This document shows, piece by piece, positions 18,158 through 27,245 of a stretch of 64,000 nucleotides of DNA. The notes beneath the pieces are model-generated. The model had not been told where the DNA came from and did no database searches. It saw only the letters and a program-made list of their open reading frames with translations. The DNA lies in the NCBI RefSeq assembly GCF_019175365.1, contig NZ_CP059572.1, forward strand, positions 7,750,001-7,814,000. The letters are read 5' to 3'. A program made the translations under genes and the position numbers. The DNA is from Actinomadura graeca. GTDB lineage: Bacteria; Actinomycetota; Actinomycetes; Streptosporangiales; Streptosporangiaceae. Each line of letters starts with the position of its first letter. The stretch's first letter is position 1.

Positions 18158-19575
18158 GCCTGATCAGCCCCGGTGAGGTCGTCCCGGCCGGGGACCTCGG
18201 CCGGGTCCACTTCATCGCCATCGGCGGCGCCGGGATGTCCGGCATCGCGCGGATCATGCTGCGCCGCGGGATCGCCGTGTCGGGCAGCGACGCCCGCGAC
18301 TCCGAGCTGCTCGGCCAGCTCGGCGACCTCGGCGCCAAGGTCTTCGTCGGGCACGACGCCGCGCACGTCGGCGACGCCGACACGGTCGTGGTCTCCACCG
18401 CGATCCGCGAGGGCAACCCCGAGCTGGTCGCCGCCCGCGAGCGCGGCCTGCGCATCCTGCACCGCTCCGCCGCGCTCGCCGCGCTCATGGCCGGGCGCCG
18501 GGCCGTCGCCGTCGCCGGCACCCACGGCAAGACCACCACCACCTCGATGCTGACGGTCGCGCTCCAGCACGCCGGGGCCGACCCGTCCTACTGCATCGGC
18601 GGCCAGCTCGTCACCACCGGGCTCGGCGCGGACGAGGGCCGGGGCGAGGTGTTCGTCGCCGAGGCCGACGAGAGCGACGGCTCGTTCCTCATGTACAGCC
18701 CGCACATCGCGGTCGTCACCAACGTCGAGGCCGACCACCTCGACAACTACGGCGGCTTCGAGATGGTCAAGGAGAACTTCGCGCGGTTCGTGGAACGTAT
18801 CGAGCCGGGCGGCGCGCTGGTCGCGGGCGCCGACGACCCCGTCGCGATGGAGCTGGCCGCGCGGGCGCGGGCGCGGGGGCTGAACGTCCTGACCTACGGC
18901 GAGGCGGCCGGCGCCGACCTGCGGGTCACCGGCTTCACCCCGCGCGGCCTCGGGTCCCGCTTCGTGATCGAGGGCGTCGGCGAGGTGGCGCTGGCGGTCC
19001 CGGGCCGCCACAACGCGCTCAACGCCACCGCCGTGGTCGCCGTCGCGCAGGCCCTGCGGGTGGACGAGGAGGCCGTGCGGGTGGGGCTCGCCACGTTCGG
19101 CGGGGCGATGCGGCGGCTGGAGCCCAAGGGCGCGGCGGGCGGCGTCGAGGTGTTCGACAGCTACGCCCACCATCCGACGGAGCTGACCGCCGACCTGGAG
19201 GCGACCCGCGACTACCTCGGTGAGAAGACGGCCGCCGCCGGGGAGGGCGGACGCATCGTCGCGGTGTTCCAGCCGCACCTGTACAGCCGCACCCGCTTCT
19301 TCGCGGCGGAGTTCGGCGCGGCGCTCGGGCTCGCCGACGTCGCGGTCGTCCTGGACGTGTACGGCGCGCGCGAGGACCCCGAGCCCGGCGTGACGGGCGC
19401 GCTGGTCGCCGACGCCATCCCGGACGGGACGCGGGCCGTGTACACGCCCGTCCGCGACGAGGTGCCCGGCGTGGTCGCGGACCTGGCCCGGCCCGGCGAC
19501 GTGGTCATCACCCTGGGCGCCGGCGACGTCACCCGGCTCGGTCCCCGGATCCTGGAGCGTCTCGCCGGGGCGTGA
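18154..19575 (+). CDS. murC: UDP-MurNAc--L-alanine ligase MurC
   Basis: A 473-residue Mur ligase that starts the peptide stem by adding L-Ala to UDP-MurNAc. N-terminal [20 protein letters not shown]-binding [15 protein letters not shown] (about residues 119-133), [10 protein letters not shown] and [10 protein letters not shown] are diagnostic. ATG start overlaps the murG stop by four bases. The catalytic Mur ligase core is intact. Confidence 0.97.
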   Translation: MSLISPGEVVPAGDLGRVHFIAIGGAGMSGIARIMLRRGIAVSGSDARDSELLGQLGDLGAKVFVGHDAAHVGDADTVVVSTAIREGNPELVAARERGLRILHRSAALAALMAGRRAVAVAGTHGKTTTTSMLTVALQHAGADPSYCIGGQLVTTGLGADEGRGEVFVAEADESDGSFLMYSPHIAVVTNVEADHLDNYGGFEMVKENFARFVERIEPGGALVAGADDPVAMELAARARARGLNVLTYGEAAGADLRVTGFTPRGLGSRFVIEGVGEVALAVPGRHNALNATAVVAVAQALRVDEEAVRVGLATFGGAMRRLEPKGAAGGVEVFDSYAHHPTELTADLEATRDYLGEKTAAAGEGGRIVAVFQPHLYSRTRFFAAEFGAALGLADVAVVLDVYGAREDPEPGVTGALVADAIPDGTRAVYTPVRDEVPGVVADLARPGDVVITLGAGDVTRLGPRILERLAGA

Positions 19576-19644
19576 CGCCCGGCCCAACACGCCGTGCCGC
19601 CCGCTATGGGCGGTCTTCGGGGGGATCACTGTCAAGCTGGGGTC

Positions 19645-20400
19645 ATGACCGAGGCCGCGACGAGCCGGGCGGGGGACGCCGCCCCGCCCGCCCCGCCCGC
19701 CGGGCCTGTGCGGCGGCGGCGCCCGAGCCGGTGGAAGGCGGTGTTCGTCGCGCTGCTGGTGCTGGGCGTGCTCGGCGCCGTGACGTGGGTGCTGCTCGGC
19801 TCGCGGCTGCTGGTGGTCCGGCACGTCGAGGTGGCCGGCGCGGGCCTCGCGTCGCCCGACCGCGTCGTGGCCGCGGCCGGCATCCGGCTCGGCGTGCCGA
19901 TGGTGCGGCTCGACACCGGCGAGGTCCGGGCGCGGGTCGAGGGGCTGCGGGAGGTCGAGTCGGCGAAGGTCGAGCGGCACTGGCCGGCGACCGTCCGGAT
20001 CACCGTGCGCGAGCGCGTCCCGGTGGCCGCCGTGCTCCGCGCGGGGCGCTACCAGCGGATCGACCGGTACGGGGTGACCGTCGCCGACGGCGCGTCCCGC
20101 CCGGCGGGGCTGCCGACCCTGACCGTCGCGTCCGCCGGCCCGTCCGACCCGGCGACGCTCGCGGCCCTGAACGTGCTCACCGGCCTCCCGGAGCGGCTCC
20201 GGACGAGGCTGACGGACGTGACGGCGACCGGCCCCGGCGATGTCACCCTCCACCTGCGGGAAGGCCCGACGGTGGTGTGGGGGGCCCCGGAACGGGCACT
20301 CGAGAAGGTCCGGCTGCTGGAGGCGCTCCGGCGCACCGCGGCCGGACGCTCGGCGCGCACCATCGACGTGAGCTCACCCGAGGTCGTCACGACACGGTGA
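19645..20400 (+). CDS. ftsQ: Cell division protein FtsQ
   Basis: A 251-residue bitopic protein. A basic cytoplasmic N-terminus (RRRRPSRW) precedes one transmembrane helix (AVFVALLVLGVLGAVTWVLLG, about residues 33-53). The extracytoplasmic POTRA domain follows (LLVVRHVEVAGAGLASPDRV) and then the FtsQ/DivIB beta domain (WPATVRITVRERVPVAAV, IDRYGVTV). FtsQ scaffolds FtsL and FtsB in the divisome. ATG 19645 is preferred because GCTGGGG lies just upstream; an earlier start gives 17 non-conserved residues. Confidence 0.92.
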   Translation: MTEAATSRAGDAAPPAPPAGPVRRRRPSRWKAVFVALLVLGVLGAVTWVLLGSRLLVVRHVEVAGAGLASPDRVVAAAGIRLGVPMVRLDTGEVRARVEGLREVESAKVERHWPATVRITVRERVPVAAVLRAGRYQRIDRYGVTVADGASRPAGLPTLTVASAGPSDPATLAALNVLTGLPERLRTRLTDVTATGPGDVTLHLREGPTVVWGAPERALEKVRLLEALRRTAAGRSARTIDVSSPEVVTTR

Positions 20401-20610
20401 ACCCGGCCGCGGTTCGGGGCCGGTGCGTGTGTCGCGGCGATTCCGGCCGCCCGATGGGGCACGCTGGATGTGGCGGGCGCGCTCGACGGGCGTCCCGCGG
20501 ACGAGGAAGGGCGGACGGCACCATGGACGGTGGACGTTCCTCGGTCAACCAGGGCAACCAGGGCGACCCGGGTTCAGTGCGACACGCCGGTGGAGTTCGG
20601 GGGAGGTTAG

Positions 20611-20640
20611 TTGACCCTGGCGGTAAGGCCGCCCTACTGT
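20611..20640 (+). promoter_or_regulatory. Candidate ftsZ promoter
   Basis: TTGACC at 20611-20616 and TACTGT at 20635-20640 are 18 bases apart, a good housekeeping-type pair. The spacer holds a perfect inverted repeat, GGCGG-TAAGG-CCGCC, at 20619-20633, a place where a bound regulator would block polymerase. Transcription would begin near 20647, leaving a leader of about 180 bases before ftsZ. Confidence 0.55.
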
Positions 20641-20657
20641 CCGTATCAGTCCTCAGG

Positions 20658-20686
20658 TTGACATAACTGTAAGCCTCAAGTTGAGG
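20658..20686 (+). promoter_or_regulatory. TTGACA box and CCTCAAGTTGAGG palindrome upstream of ftsZ
   Basis: TTGACA at 20658-20663 is a consensus -35 without a clear -10 at the right distance. Eleven bases on is CCTCAA-G-TTGAGG (20674-20686), a perfect palindrome. From memory, similar CTCAA/TTGAGG-rich stretches precede ftsZ in other actinomycetes. It could be an operator or a second, regulated promoter. Confidence 0.45.
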
Positions 20687-20828
20687 GTGAGGGTTTGGAG
20701 GGCGGCCCGGCGTACCGGCCGGTTCCCGTCTCCGGCCCCGCCAGAAGTGCACACAGGTCAGGAACACCGCGGCGGCACGGTCGGCAGACCGGGCAGGGCG
20801 GTCGGATAGAGCGGAAAGGCCCCTCGTC

Positions 20829-22319
20829 GTGGCAGCACCGCAGAATTACCTCGCGGTCATCAAGGTCGTCGGGATCGGCGGCGGCGGCGTCAACGCCGTC
20901 AACCGGATGATCGAAGAGGGACTCAAGGGCGTCGAGTTCATCGCGATCAACACGGACGCCCAGGCGCTGCTGATGAGTGACGCCGACGTCAAGCTGGACG
21001 TGGGCCGCGAGCTCACCCGGGGACTCGGCGCCGGGGCGAACCCCGACGTCGGCCGCAAGGCCGCCGAGGACCACCGGGAGGAGATCGAGGAGGTCCTCAA
21101 GGGCGCCGACATGGTCTTCGTCACCGCGGGGGAGGGCGGCGGCACCGGCACCGGCGGCGCGCCCGTGGTGGCCAACATCGCGCGCTCGCTCGGGGCGCTG
21201 ACGATCGGCGTGGTCACCCGCCCGTTCAGTTTCGAGGGCAAGCGCCGCGCGATGCAGGCCGAGGCCGGCATCGAGACGCTGCGCGACGAGGTCGACACCC
21301 TCATCGTGATCCCCAACGACCGGCTGCTGTCGATCTCCGACCGGCAGGTCAGCGTGCTGGACGCGTTCAAGGCGGCCGACCAGGTGCTGCTGTCCGGTGT
21401 CCAGGGCATCACCGACCTGATCACCACCCCGGGCCTGATCAACCTGGACTTCGCCGACGTCAAGTCCGTCATGTCCGGTGCCGGGTCGGCGCTGATGGGC
21501 ATCGGCTCCGCGCGCGGCGACGACCGCAGCGTCGCGGCGGCGGAGATGGCCATCTCCAGCCCGCTGCTGGAGGCCAGCATCGACGGCGCGCACGGCGTGC
21601 TGCTGTCCATCTCCGGCGGCTCCGACCTCGGCCTGTTCGAGATCAACGAGGCGGCGCAGCTGGTCTCCAACGCCGCCGCGCCCGACGCCAACATCATCTT
21701 CGGCGCGGTCATCGACGACGCCCTCGGCGACGAGGTCCGGGTCACCGTGATCGCGGCGGGCTTCGACGAGGGGCGCCCGGCCAAGCCGTCGCCCGAGCCG
21801 GAGTCCCGCAGGCTGCCGCCGCCGCCCCGGCCCGCCCCGCCGCCCCCGCCCGCGCCGCAGAACCCGATCCCGAGCAGGGTCGGGCGGTCCGACGCGCCCG
21901 CCGTGCAGCCGGGGTCGCCGGGCGCGCAGCAGTCCGTCCCGCCGCAGCAGTCGGTGGCGCAGGCCGCCGCCGCCGCGCCGCACGCGTCCGCGACCTCGGC
22001 GCCCGCCGCGCCGCGGCCCGAGCCCGAGCGGCCCCGGCCGGGCGCCGGCGACGGGCGGGCCGCGGCGGCCGCGCACAACGAGCCCGCCCGCGCCGAGCCT
22101 CCGCCGGCCCCGCTCCCGGCCCCCGTTCCCGCCGACCGGGACGTCCCGCCGGGCGAGCCCGCCCCCCGGGCGCCCGCGCCGCGCCCGGTGGCCGAGCCGT
22201 CCCCCTCCCGCGTGCACGCCGGCGAGAACGACGGCGGCCCCGCCGCCACCGGGCAGCGCCGCCGCCCGGTGGTGTTCGACGAGGACGACGACCTCGACGT
22301 CCCCGACTTCCTGAAGTGA
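20829..22319 (+). CDS. ftsZ: Cell division GTPase FtsZ
   Basis: A 496-residue tubulin-like GTPase that forms the Z ring. GTP-binding motif GGGTGTGG is at about residues 103-110, with NTDAQAL near 38 and the T7 loop [11 protein letters not shown] near 205. After the globular core (to about residue 317) comes a Pro/Ala-rich linker of some 165 residues, longer than in many species. The C-terminal peptide [11 protein letters not shown] binds partners such as SepF. GTG 20829 gives the usual start [20 protein letters not shown]. The stop overlaps pgeF. Confidence 0.97.
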   Translation: MAAPQNYLAVIKVVGIGGGGVNAVNRMIEEGLKGVEFIAINTDAQALLMSDADVKLDVGRELTRGLGAGANPDVGRKAAEDHREEIEEVLKGADMVFVTAGEGGGTGTGGAPVVANIARSLGALTIGVVTRPFSFEGKRRAMQAEAGIETLRDEVDTLIVIPNDRLLSISDRQVSVLDAFKAADQVLLSGVQGITDLITTPGLINLDFADVKSVMSGAGSALMGIGSARGDDRSVAAAEMAISSPLLEASIDGAHGVLLSISGGSDLGLFEINEAAQLVSNAAAPDANIIFGAVIDDALGDEVRVTVIAAGFDEGRPAKPSPEPESRRLPPPPRPAPPPPPAPQNPIPSRVGRSDAPAVQPGSPGAQQSVPPQQSVAQAAAAAPHASATSAPAAPRPEPERPRPGAGDGRAAAAAHNEPARAEPPPAPLPAPVPADRDVPPGEPAPRAPAPRPVAEPSPSRVHAGENDGGPAATGQRRRPVVFDEDDDLDVPDFLK

Positions 22320-23056
22320 TCCGGCACGACGTGATCACCGCCGTCGCCCTGGGCGCCGGCGCCGGCGCCGGGTTCACCGGCCGGGCCGGCGGAGTGAGCA
22401 CCGCCCCCTACGACTCCCTGAACCTCGGCGGCGCGGTCGGCGACGACCCCGCGGCGGTCGGCGCCAACCGGCGGCACGCCGCCGCGGCCCTCGGCATCGA
22501 CCCCGGCCGCACCGTCTGGATGCGGCAGGTGCACAGCGCCGACGTCGCCTTCGTCACCGCCCCCGCCCTCCCCGACCCCGTCGACGCGGTCGTCACCACC
22601 GTCCCCGGCCTCGCCCTCGCCGTCCTCGTCGCCGACTGCGCGCCCGTGCTGCTGGCCGACACCGCCGCCGGCGTCGTCGGCGCCGCCCACTCGGGCCGTC
22701 CCGGCACCGCCGCCGGGGTCGTCCCGGCGCTGCTGAAGGAGATGTGCGCGCGGGGCGCCGACCCCGCCCGGATCCGCGCGGCGATCGGCCCGGCCGCGTG
22801 CGGCGGCTGCTACGAGGTCCCCGAGGAGATGCGCGACGAGGTCGCCGCGGTCGTCCCCGCCGCGTACGCCACCACGTCCAGGGGCACCCCCGGGCTCGAC
22901 ATCCGCGCCGGGATCGTGGCGCAGCTCGCCGCCGGAGGCGTCGGCGACATCCGGGTCGACCCCCGCTGCACCATCGAGACCCGCGGCCTGTTCTCCTACC
23001 GCCGCGACGGCCGCACCGGCCGGTTCGCCGGATATGTCTGGCTCAAGGACGGCTGA
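22316..23056 (+). CDS. pgeF: Peptidoglycan editing factor PgeF / YfiH (LACC1-type)
   Basis: A 246-residue protein of the YfiH/LACC1 family. Members act on purine nucleosides, and bacterial PgeF also prevents misincorporation of L-Ser in the first position of muropeptides. Family motifs are [53 protein letters not shown] and [12 protein letters not shown]. Metal-ligand His and Cys positions (VHS, DCAPV, AHS) are kept. GTG overlaps the ftsZ stop, a conserved actinobacterial arrangement. Confidence 0.9.
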   Translation: MIRHDVITAVALGAGAGAGFTGRAGGVSTAPYDSLNLGGAVGDDPAAVGANRRHAAAALGIDPGRTVWMRQVHSADVAFVTAPALPDPVDAVVTTVPGLALAVLVADCAPVLLADTAAGVVGAAHSGRPGTAAGVVPALLKEMCARGADPARIRAAIGPAACGGCYEVPEEMRDEVAAVVPAAYATTSRGTPGLDIRAGIVAQLAAGGVGDIRVDPRCTIETRGLFSYRRDGRTGRFAGYVWLKDG

Positions 23057-23188
23057 GTGACCCCGACCGCACCGCCCCCGACCGTGCTCGTCCCGACCGC
23101 ACTCGCCCCGGCCGTGCTCGTCCCGGCCGTTGCCGCCGCTCCGGCCGCCTTCGCCGCGCAGGCGCCCATGGTCCGGGAGGGCCGATGA
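23057..23188 (+). CDS. Possible small coupled ORF between pgeF and yggS
   Basis: A 43-residue reading beginning MTPTAPPPTVLVPTAL. It starts with GTG directly after the pgeF stop (TGAGTG) and ends in an ATGA overlap with yggS. AAGGA lies seven bases upstream of the start. The peptide is Ala/Pro/Val-rich with an internal imperfect repeat and no family similarity, so it may be only a coupling device or chance in GC-rich DNA. Without it, yggS would stand 128 bases after pgeF. Confidence 0.3.
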   Translation: MTPTAPPPTVLVPTALAPAVLVPAVAAAPAAFAAQAPMVREGR

Positions 23189-23925
23189 CCGGCCCGCGCC
23201 CGGCGGCGGTCCCGGACGGGCGCCGCGCCGAGCTGGCGGAGGGTCTCGCCGAGGTCCGGGCCCGCATCGCCGCCGCGTGCGACGCCGCCGGGCGCGACCC
23301 CGGCGACGTCACGCTGATCGCGGTGACGAAGACCTTCCCCGCGTCCGATGTGCGGCTGCTGGCCGGTCTCGGTCTCACCGAGGTCGGCGAGAACCGCGAC
23401 CAGGAGGCGCGGCCGAAGGCCGAGGCGTGCGCGGACCTCCCGCTGACCTGGCATTTCGTCGGGCGGCTGCAGACCAACAAGGCCCGGGCGGTCGCCGGGT
23501 ACGCGGACGTCGTCCACTCCGTCGACCGGGCAAGGCTCGTCACCGCGCTGTCGGACGCCGCCGGCCGTGCCGGGCGCACCCTGCGCTGTCTCGTCCAGGT
23601 CTCGCTCGACGAGCCGCCCCCGCAGGAGGGAGGGGGACGCGGCGGCGCGGCCCCGTCCGCCGTGCCGCGGCTCGCCGACGCCGTCGCGGGCGCGGCGCAC
23701 CTGGAGCTCGGCGGGGTGATGGCGGTCGCGCCGCTCGGCGCCGACCCGCTGCCCGCCTTCGCCCGGCTCGCCGAGGTCGCCGAGGCCGTGCGCCGGGACC
23801 ACCCGTCCGCGACCGTGCTGTCGGCCGGGATGAGCGGTGATCTGGAGGAGGCCGTCGCGTGCGGCGCGACACACCTGCGGGTCGGTACGGCGTTGCTCGG
23901 AGGCCGACGGGCAATCGTCAGGTAA
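23185..23925 (+). CDS. YggS-family PLP homeostasis protein
   Basis: A 246-residue alanine-racemase-fold protein binding pyridoxal phosphate; the family buffers PLP and does not racemise amino acids. The PLP lysine lies in LIAVTKTFP (about residue 51). GENRDQEARPKAE, WHFVGRLQTNKAR, VHSVDR and LSAGMSGDLEEAVACGATHLRVG are diagnostic. A Gly/Pro-rich insertion (PPPQEGGGRGG) is seen after VQVSLDE. ATG 23185 has GGGAGG upstream. YggS, SepF, YggT and DivIVA follow FtsZ in most actinobacteria. Confidence 0.93.
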   Translation: MTGPRPAAVPDGRRAELAEGLAEVRARIAAACDAAGRDPGDVTLIAVTKTFPASDVRLLAGLGLTEVGENRDQEARPKAEACADLPLTWHFVGRLQTNKARAVAGYADVVHSVDRARLVTALSDAAGRAGRTLRCLVQVSLDEPPPQEGGGRGGAAPSAVPRLADAVAGAAHLELGGVMAVAPLGADPLPAFARLAEVAEAVRRDHPSATVLSAGMSGDLEEAVACGATHLRVGTALLGGRRAIVR

Positions 23926-24022
23926 TGTCCCCCCAGTGGTACCTGCCGGAAAGCGGACCACGTAGACGGACCAGTCCAACGGCGGCCGGACGCGCCGGCC
24001 GCCGCGGCCACAGGAGGGGCGT

Positions 24023-24568
24023 ATGGCCAGCGCGATGCGCAAGATGGCGGTGTACCTCGGCCTCGTGGAGGACGACCGCTACGACGACAAGTACGGCAAG
24101 TACGACGACTACGACGAGTACGAGGTCTACGACGAGGAGACCGACACCGGTCAGGGCCGCCGCCGCGAGGACGAATCCGGCGGTCAGCTTACCCGAGCCG
24201 AGGACGCGCCGGACCGCGATCGCGATCATCACGCCACGTCCACCGTCGAGCGACGCTCCGTGGCGCTCTACGAGTCCGGTACCACCGACCTTGCGCGTAT
24301 CACTACGCTGCACCCTAGGACCTACAACGAGGCAAGGACCATCGGGGAGCACTTCCGTGAGGGAACGCCGGTGATCATGAACCTGACCGAGATGGTCGAC
24401 AGCGACGCCAAGCGTCTGGTCGACTTCGCGGCAGGTCTCGTATTCGGCCTGCACGGGAGCATCGAGCGTGTTACCAACAAGGTGTTCCTCCTGTCGCCCG
24501 CCAACGTGGAGGTGACGGCGGAGGACAAGGCCCGGATGGCAGAACGAGGGTTCTTCAACCAAAGCTGA
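24023..24568 (+). CDS. sepF: Cell division protein SepF
   Basis: A 181-residue protein with an N-terminal amphipathic, membrane-binding segment ([13 protein letters not shown]) and a long Tyr/Asp/Lys-rich acidic linker (about residues 18-75). The C-terminal SepF core contains [33 protein letters not shown] and [13 protein letters not shown]. SepF anchors FtsZ to the membrane in actinobacteria, which lack FtsA. ATG 24023 has CAGGAGGGG upstream; ATG 24035 is a possible alternative. Confidence 0.96.
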   Translation: MASAMRKMAVYLGLVEDDRYDDKYGKYDDYDEYEVYDEETDTGQGRRREDESGGQLTRAEDAPDRDRDHHATSTVERRSVALYESGTTDLARITTLHPRTYNEARTIGEHFREGTPVIMNLTEMVDSDAKRLVDFAAGLVFGLHGSIERVTNKVFLLSPANVEVTAEDKARMAERGFFNQS

Positions 24569-24589
24569 CAGCCACAAGCGAGAGAGTCC

Positions 24590-24874
24590 GTGAACATCGT
24601 CGGAGACGTACTGCTGTACGTGTTGTACTTCTTCCTCCTCTTTCTCATCGGGAGGTTGATCCTCGAAGTCCTGCAGTCGTTCGCCCGGCAATGGAAGCCG
24701 ACCGGGGTGGTGCTCGTGATCGCCGAGGCGACCTACACCATCACCGATCCGCCACTGAAACTGCTGAGGCGTTTCATCCCGCCCCTCCGGCTGGGTAACG
24801 TGGCGCTGGACCTGAGCTTCACCTTCCTCATCCTTGTGGTCTGGGTCATGATCATCTTCGTGCAGAGGCTCTGA
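24590..24874 (+). CDS. YggT-family membrane protein
   Basis: A 94-residue protein with two hydrophobic helices (VLLYVLYFFLLFLIGRLILE and LSFTFLILVVWVMIIFV) around a conserved loop TDPPLKLLRRFIPPLRLGNVALD. The YggT family is widespread next to sepF or divIVA; in some plants and bacteria it affects membrane organisation and division, but its molecular role is unsettled. GTG start is 21 bases after sepF. Confidence 0.92.
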   Translation: MNIVGDVLLYVLYFFLLFLIGRLILEVLQSFARQWKPTGVVLVIAEATYTITDPPLKLLRRFIPPLRLGNVALDLSFTFLILVVWVMIIFVQRL

Positions 24875-24925
24875 TCGGATACCGTCCTTTGGGGACAAGA
24901 CTCCAAGCGCGCCAAGGAGACGAAC

Positions 24926-25849
24926 ATGCCGCTGACACCCGCCGATGTGCGGAACAAGCAGTTCAGTACCACCAGGCTGAGGCCGGGGTACGACGAGGAG
25001 GAGGTGGACGCCTTCCTCGACGAGGTCGAGGCCGAGCTGGACCGCCTCATCCAGGAGAACGAGGAGCTTCGGGCCAAGCTCGCCGAGTGCCTGCGCGGCA
25101 AGGTCCCCGCCATGGCGGCCCCGATCGTGGAGCCGAAGCCCGACGTCCAGAAGATCCCTGAGCCGCCGCGCCCGGAGCCGCAGCCGCAGCCCGAGCCGGA
25201 GCCCGTCATGGGCCTCGGCATGGCGCCCGCGCCCACCGGTGAGGACAACATGGACACCGCCGCGCGCGTCCTCGCGCTCGCGCAGCAGACCGCGGACCAG
25301 GCCATCGCCGACGCGCGCCGCGAGGCCGACGAGACGCTCGGCCGCGCCCGCCGGGAGGCCGAGGAGATCCTCGGCAAGGCGCGCCGCCAGGCCGACCAGA
25401 TCGTCAGCGAGGCCCGCTCGCGCGCCGAGGCCCTGGACCGCGACGCCCAGGAGCGGCACCGCCAGGTCATGGGCTCGCTCGTGCAGCAGCGCGAGGAGCT
25501 CGAACGCGAGGTCGACAACCTGCGCGCGTTCGAGCGCGAGTACCGCAGCCGCCTGAAGGTGTACCTGGAGGGCCAGCTGCGCGACCTGGAGGCAGGCAGC
25601 ACCGAGACCGGCGCGTTCGCCGCCGTCCCGGGAGCCGCCGCGCAGCAGGCCGCGCCCCAGGGCAGCCCGCAGACCGGCCCGCAGAGCGTCGTCCCCCACG
25701 CCGAGAACCGCAACGGCGCCGCCGGGGCCGCCCCGTCCGGCCCGTCGCCGTTCCCGCAGCCCGCCGAGCCGGCCCAGCAGATCCAGCACTCGGCGACCGG
25801 CGCGTTCCACTCGGGCGGCGGCGACAACCCGCCGCACGAGAGGCGCTGA
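24926..25849 (+). CDS. divIVA: Polar growth scaffold DivIVA / Wag31
   Basis: A 307-residue coiled-coil protein that marks cell poles or hyphal tips and recruits wall synthesis. The N-terminal lipid-binding domain is MPLTPADVRNKQFSTTRLR to about residue 55, with a first coiled coil. A Pro/Glu-rich linker (KPDVQKIPEPPRPEPQPQP) follows, then a long coiled coil at about residues 115-205. The tail is Ala/Gln/Pro-rich. Start ATG has AAGGAG upstream. Confidence 0.95.
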   Translation: MPLTPADVRNKQFSTTRLRPGYDEEEVDAFLDEVEAELDRLIQENEELRAKLAECLRGKVPAMAAPIVEPKPDVQKIPEPPRPEPQPQPEPEPVMGLGMAPAPTGEDNMDTAARVLALAQQTADQAIADARREADETLGRARREAEEILGKARRQADQIVSEARSRAEALDRDAQERHRQVMGSLVQQREELEREVDNLRAFEREYRSRLKVYLEGQLRDLEAGSTETGAFAAVPGAAAQQAAPQGSPQTGPQSVVPHAENRNGAAGAAPSGPSPFPQPAEPAQQIQHSATGAFHSGGGDNPPHERR

Positions 25850-25988
25850 CGCCGCACCGCAGGCGATAGTGTCGTCCCGATCGCCGTGCCGGGGACGGCC
25901 GCGCCGCCGTCCCGGCGGCGCCGGCGGGTCGACCACCGGGTCTCGCACGTCCCGGAGCCGAGCGGTCTGAACGAGGGGAAGAGGCCCT

Positions 25989-27227
25989 GTGATCATCCTG
26001 AGTGGCGTTCTCGTGGTGGCGGCCATCGCCCTGCTGGTCGCGGGGATCGTCGCCGGCAACGGAGACAGCGCCCAGGTGTTCGGCCTGGACGCGCTGGTGG
26101 TGATCTACATATCGATCGCCGTCAGCATCGTGTCCGCGCTGTGCCTCGCCATCGGGGTGTTCCTGCGGCGCAAGGAGCTGTTCGGCCCGGGGGCGCCGCC
26201 CTCCGCCGGGAGGGCGAAGAGCCCCAAGCGCAAGCGCCCGGCTCCCCCCGTCCCGGCCAAGGGCGCCACACCGGCCGGGGACACCGTCCCGGCCAAGGGC
26301 ACGCCGACCGTCCCATCGGCGGCCAGGACCAAGCCGGAGCCCGCCGACGACGAGGTGGAGATCCCCGCCCCGCCGGCCGACGTCCCCGAGGACGCGCTGG
26401 TGTTCGTCGTCCGCGGCCGCAAGCGGTACCACCTGGACACCTGCCGGCAGGTCGCCGGGCGCGACACCGAGGAGCTCACCTACGCCGAGGCCAAGGAGGA
26501 GGGGTTCAGCCCCTGTACCGCCTGCATGCCCGACACCGCACTGGCGGCGCGCGCCGCGGTGTCGTCCACCGCGCCGAAGACCGGCGCGGGCAAGGCGGAG
26601 CCTCCGAAGCCCGGCGGTGACCGCTCCGCGCCGTCCCGCGCGGAGGGCGGACAGGCGGGCCCGTCCCAGCCCGCCTCCGATCCGCTCGCCCCGTCCGGCG
26701 CCCCGCCGGCTGCGTCCGCCCCGTCCGTGCCGCCGCTCAGCCTCGACAAGCCGGCCGAGGCCCCCGGCGCCGAGCCGGAGCCCGGGCCCGCGGCCGACCG
26801 GCGCGAAGACCCCCTCACCGCCCCGCTGGGGCCCGTGCCCGCCGCGGCCGAGGCCCAGTCACCCCTCGCACCGGAACGTCCCGCTGGGAGCGTGTCCGCG
26901 GCGGAGGAGGCGACCGGGCCGACGGCGGAGGACCCCCTGAACGTCCACGGCACCGCGGCGCCCCGTCCGCGCGACGCCGGCGGGCAGGGTGACCGGCCCG
27001 CCGCGTCCCCGGAGGCGGAGCCCGCCGCCGAGGCGTCCGAGGACGAGGGCCCGCAGGTCCGGATCCTCAGCGGCACCAGGCGCTACCACCGGATCGACTG
27101 CGCGCTGATCGAGGACATCGGCGACGAGGCCGAGGACCTGGAGGCCCTGTCGCGCGCCGAGGCCATGGCCCGCGGCTGCACCCCCTGCCTGGTCTGCCAG
27201 CCCGACCGGGAGCACGCCCGCGACTGA
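25989..27227 (+). CDS. Membrane protein with two Ada-like cysteine modules
   Basis: A 412-residue protein. Two hydrophobic segments (residues 1-20 and about 37-58) are followed by a cytoplasmic region rich in Pro, Ala and Lys. Two copies of a small zinc-ribbon-like module are separated by about 170 low-complexity residues. The first has RYHLDTC (H149, C152) then PCTAC (C176, C179). The second has RYHRIDC (H368, C371) then GCTPCLVC (C397, C400, C403). The pattern resembles Ada-type or nuclease-tail zinc modules (YHxxxC...EAxxxGxxPCxxC). Function unknown. The GTG start has GAGGGGAAGAGG upstream. Confidence 0.7.
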   Translation: MIILSGVLVVAAIALLVAGIVAGNGDSAQVFGLDALVVIYISIAVSIVSALCLAIGVFLRRKELFGPGAPPSAGRAKSPKRKRPAPPVPAKGATPAGDTVPAKGTPTVPSAARTKPEPADDEVEIPAPPADVPEDALVFVVRGRKRYHLDTCRQVAGRDTEELTYAEAKEEGFSPCTACMPDTALAARAAVSSTAPKTGAGKAEPPKPGGDRSAPSRAEGGQAGPSQPASDPLAPSGAPPAASAPSVPPLSLDKPAEAPGAEPEPGPAADRREDPLTAPLGPVPAAAEAQSPLAPERPAGSVSAAEEATGPTAEDPLNVHGTAAPRPRDAGGQGDRPAASPEAEPAAEASEDEGPQVRILSGTRRYHRIDCALIEDIGDEAEDLEALSRAEAMARGCTPCLVCQPDREHARD

Positions 27228-27245
27228 CCCCGCCCGCGGGTCAGT
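27223..27245. terminator. Hairpin spanning two convergent stop codons
   Basis: ACTGACCC at 27223-27230 and GGGTCAGT at 27238-27245 form a perfect 8-bp stem around a 7-base loop. The stem contains the stop codons of both converging genes. It probably ends transcription from both sides; no T-run follows. Confidence 0.6.

Larger units (their letters stand above)
20401..20828 (+). other. ftsQ-ftsZ intergenic regulatory region
   Basis: A 428-base gap, the longest inside the dcw cluster, holding the ftsZ promoter region. Near 20545 two copies of AACCAGGGC stand in tandem. A promoter with an internal inverted repeat is at 20611-20640, and a TTGACA box with a palindrome is at 20658-20686. No coding sequence is convincing: a 47-codon reading from ATG 20523 has a poorly spaced RBS and no family similarity. 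Confidence 0.6.

Noticed and set aside
20523..20666. 47-codon reading in the ftsQ-ftsZ gap
   Set aside because: RBS spacing is poor, it runs through the promoter elements, and no similarity is seen.
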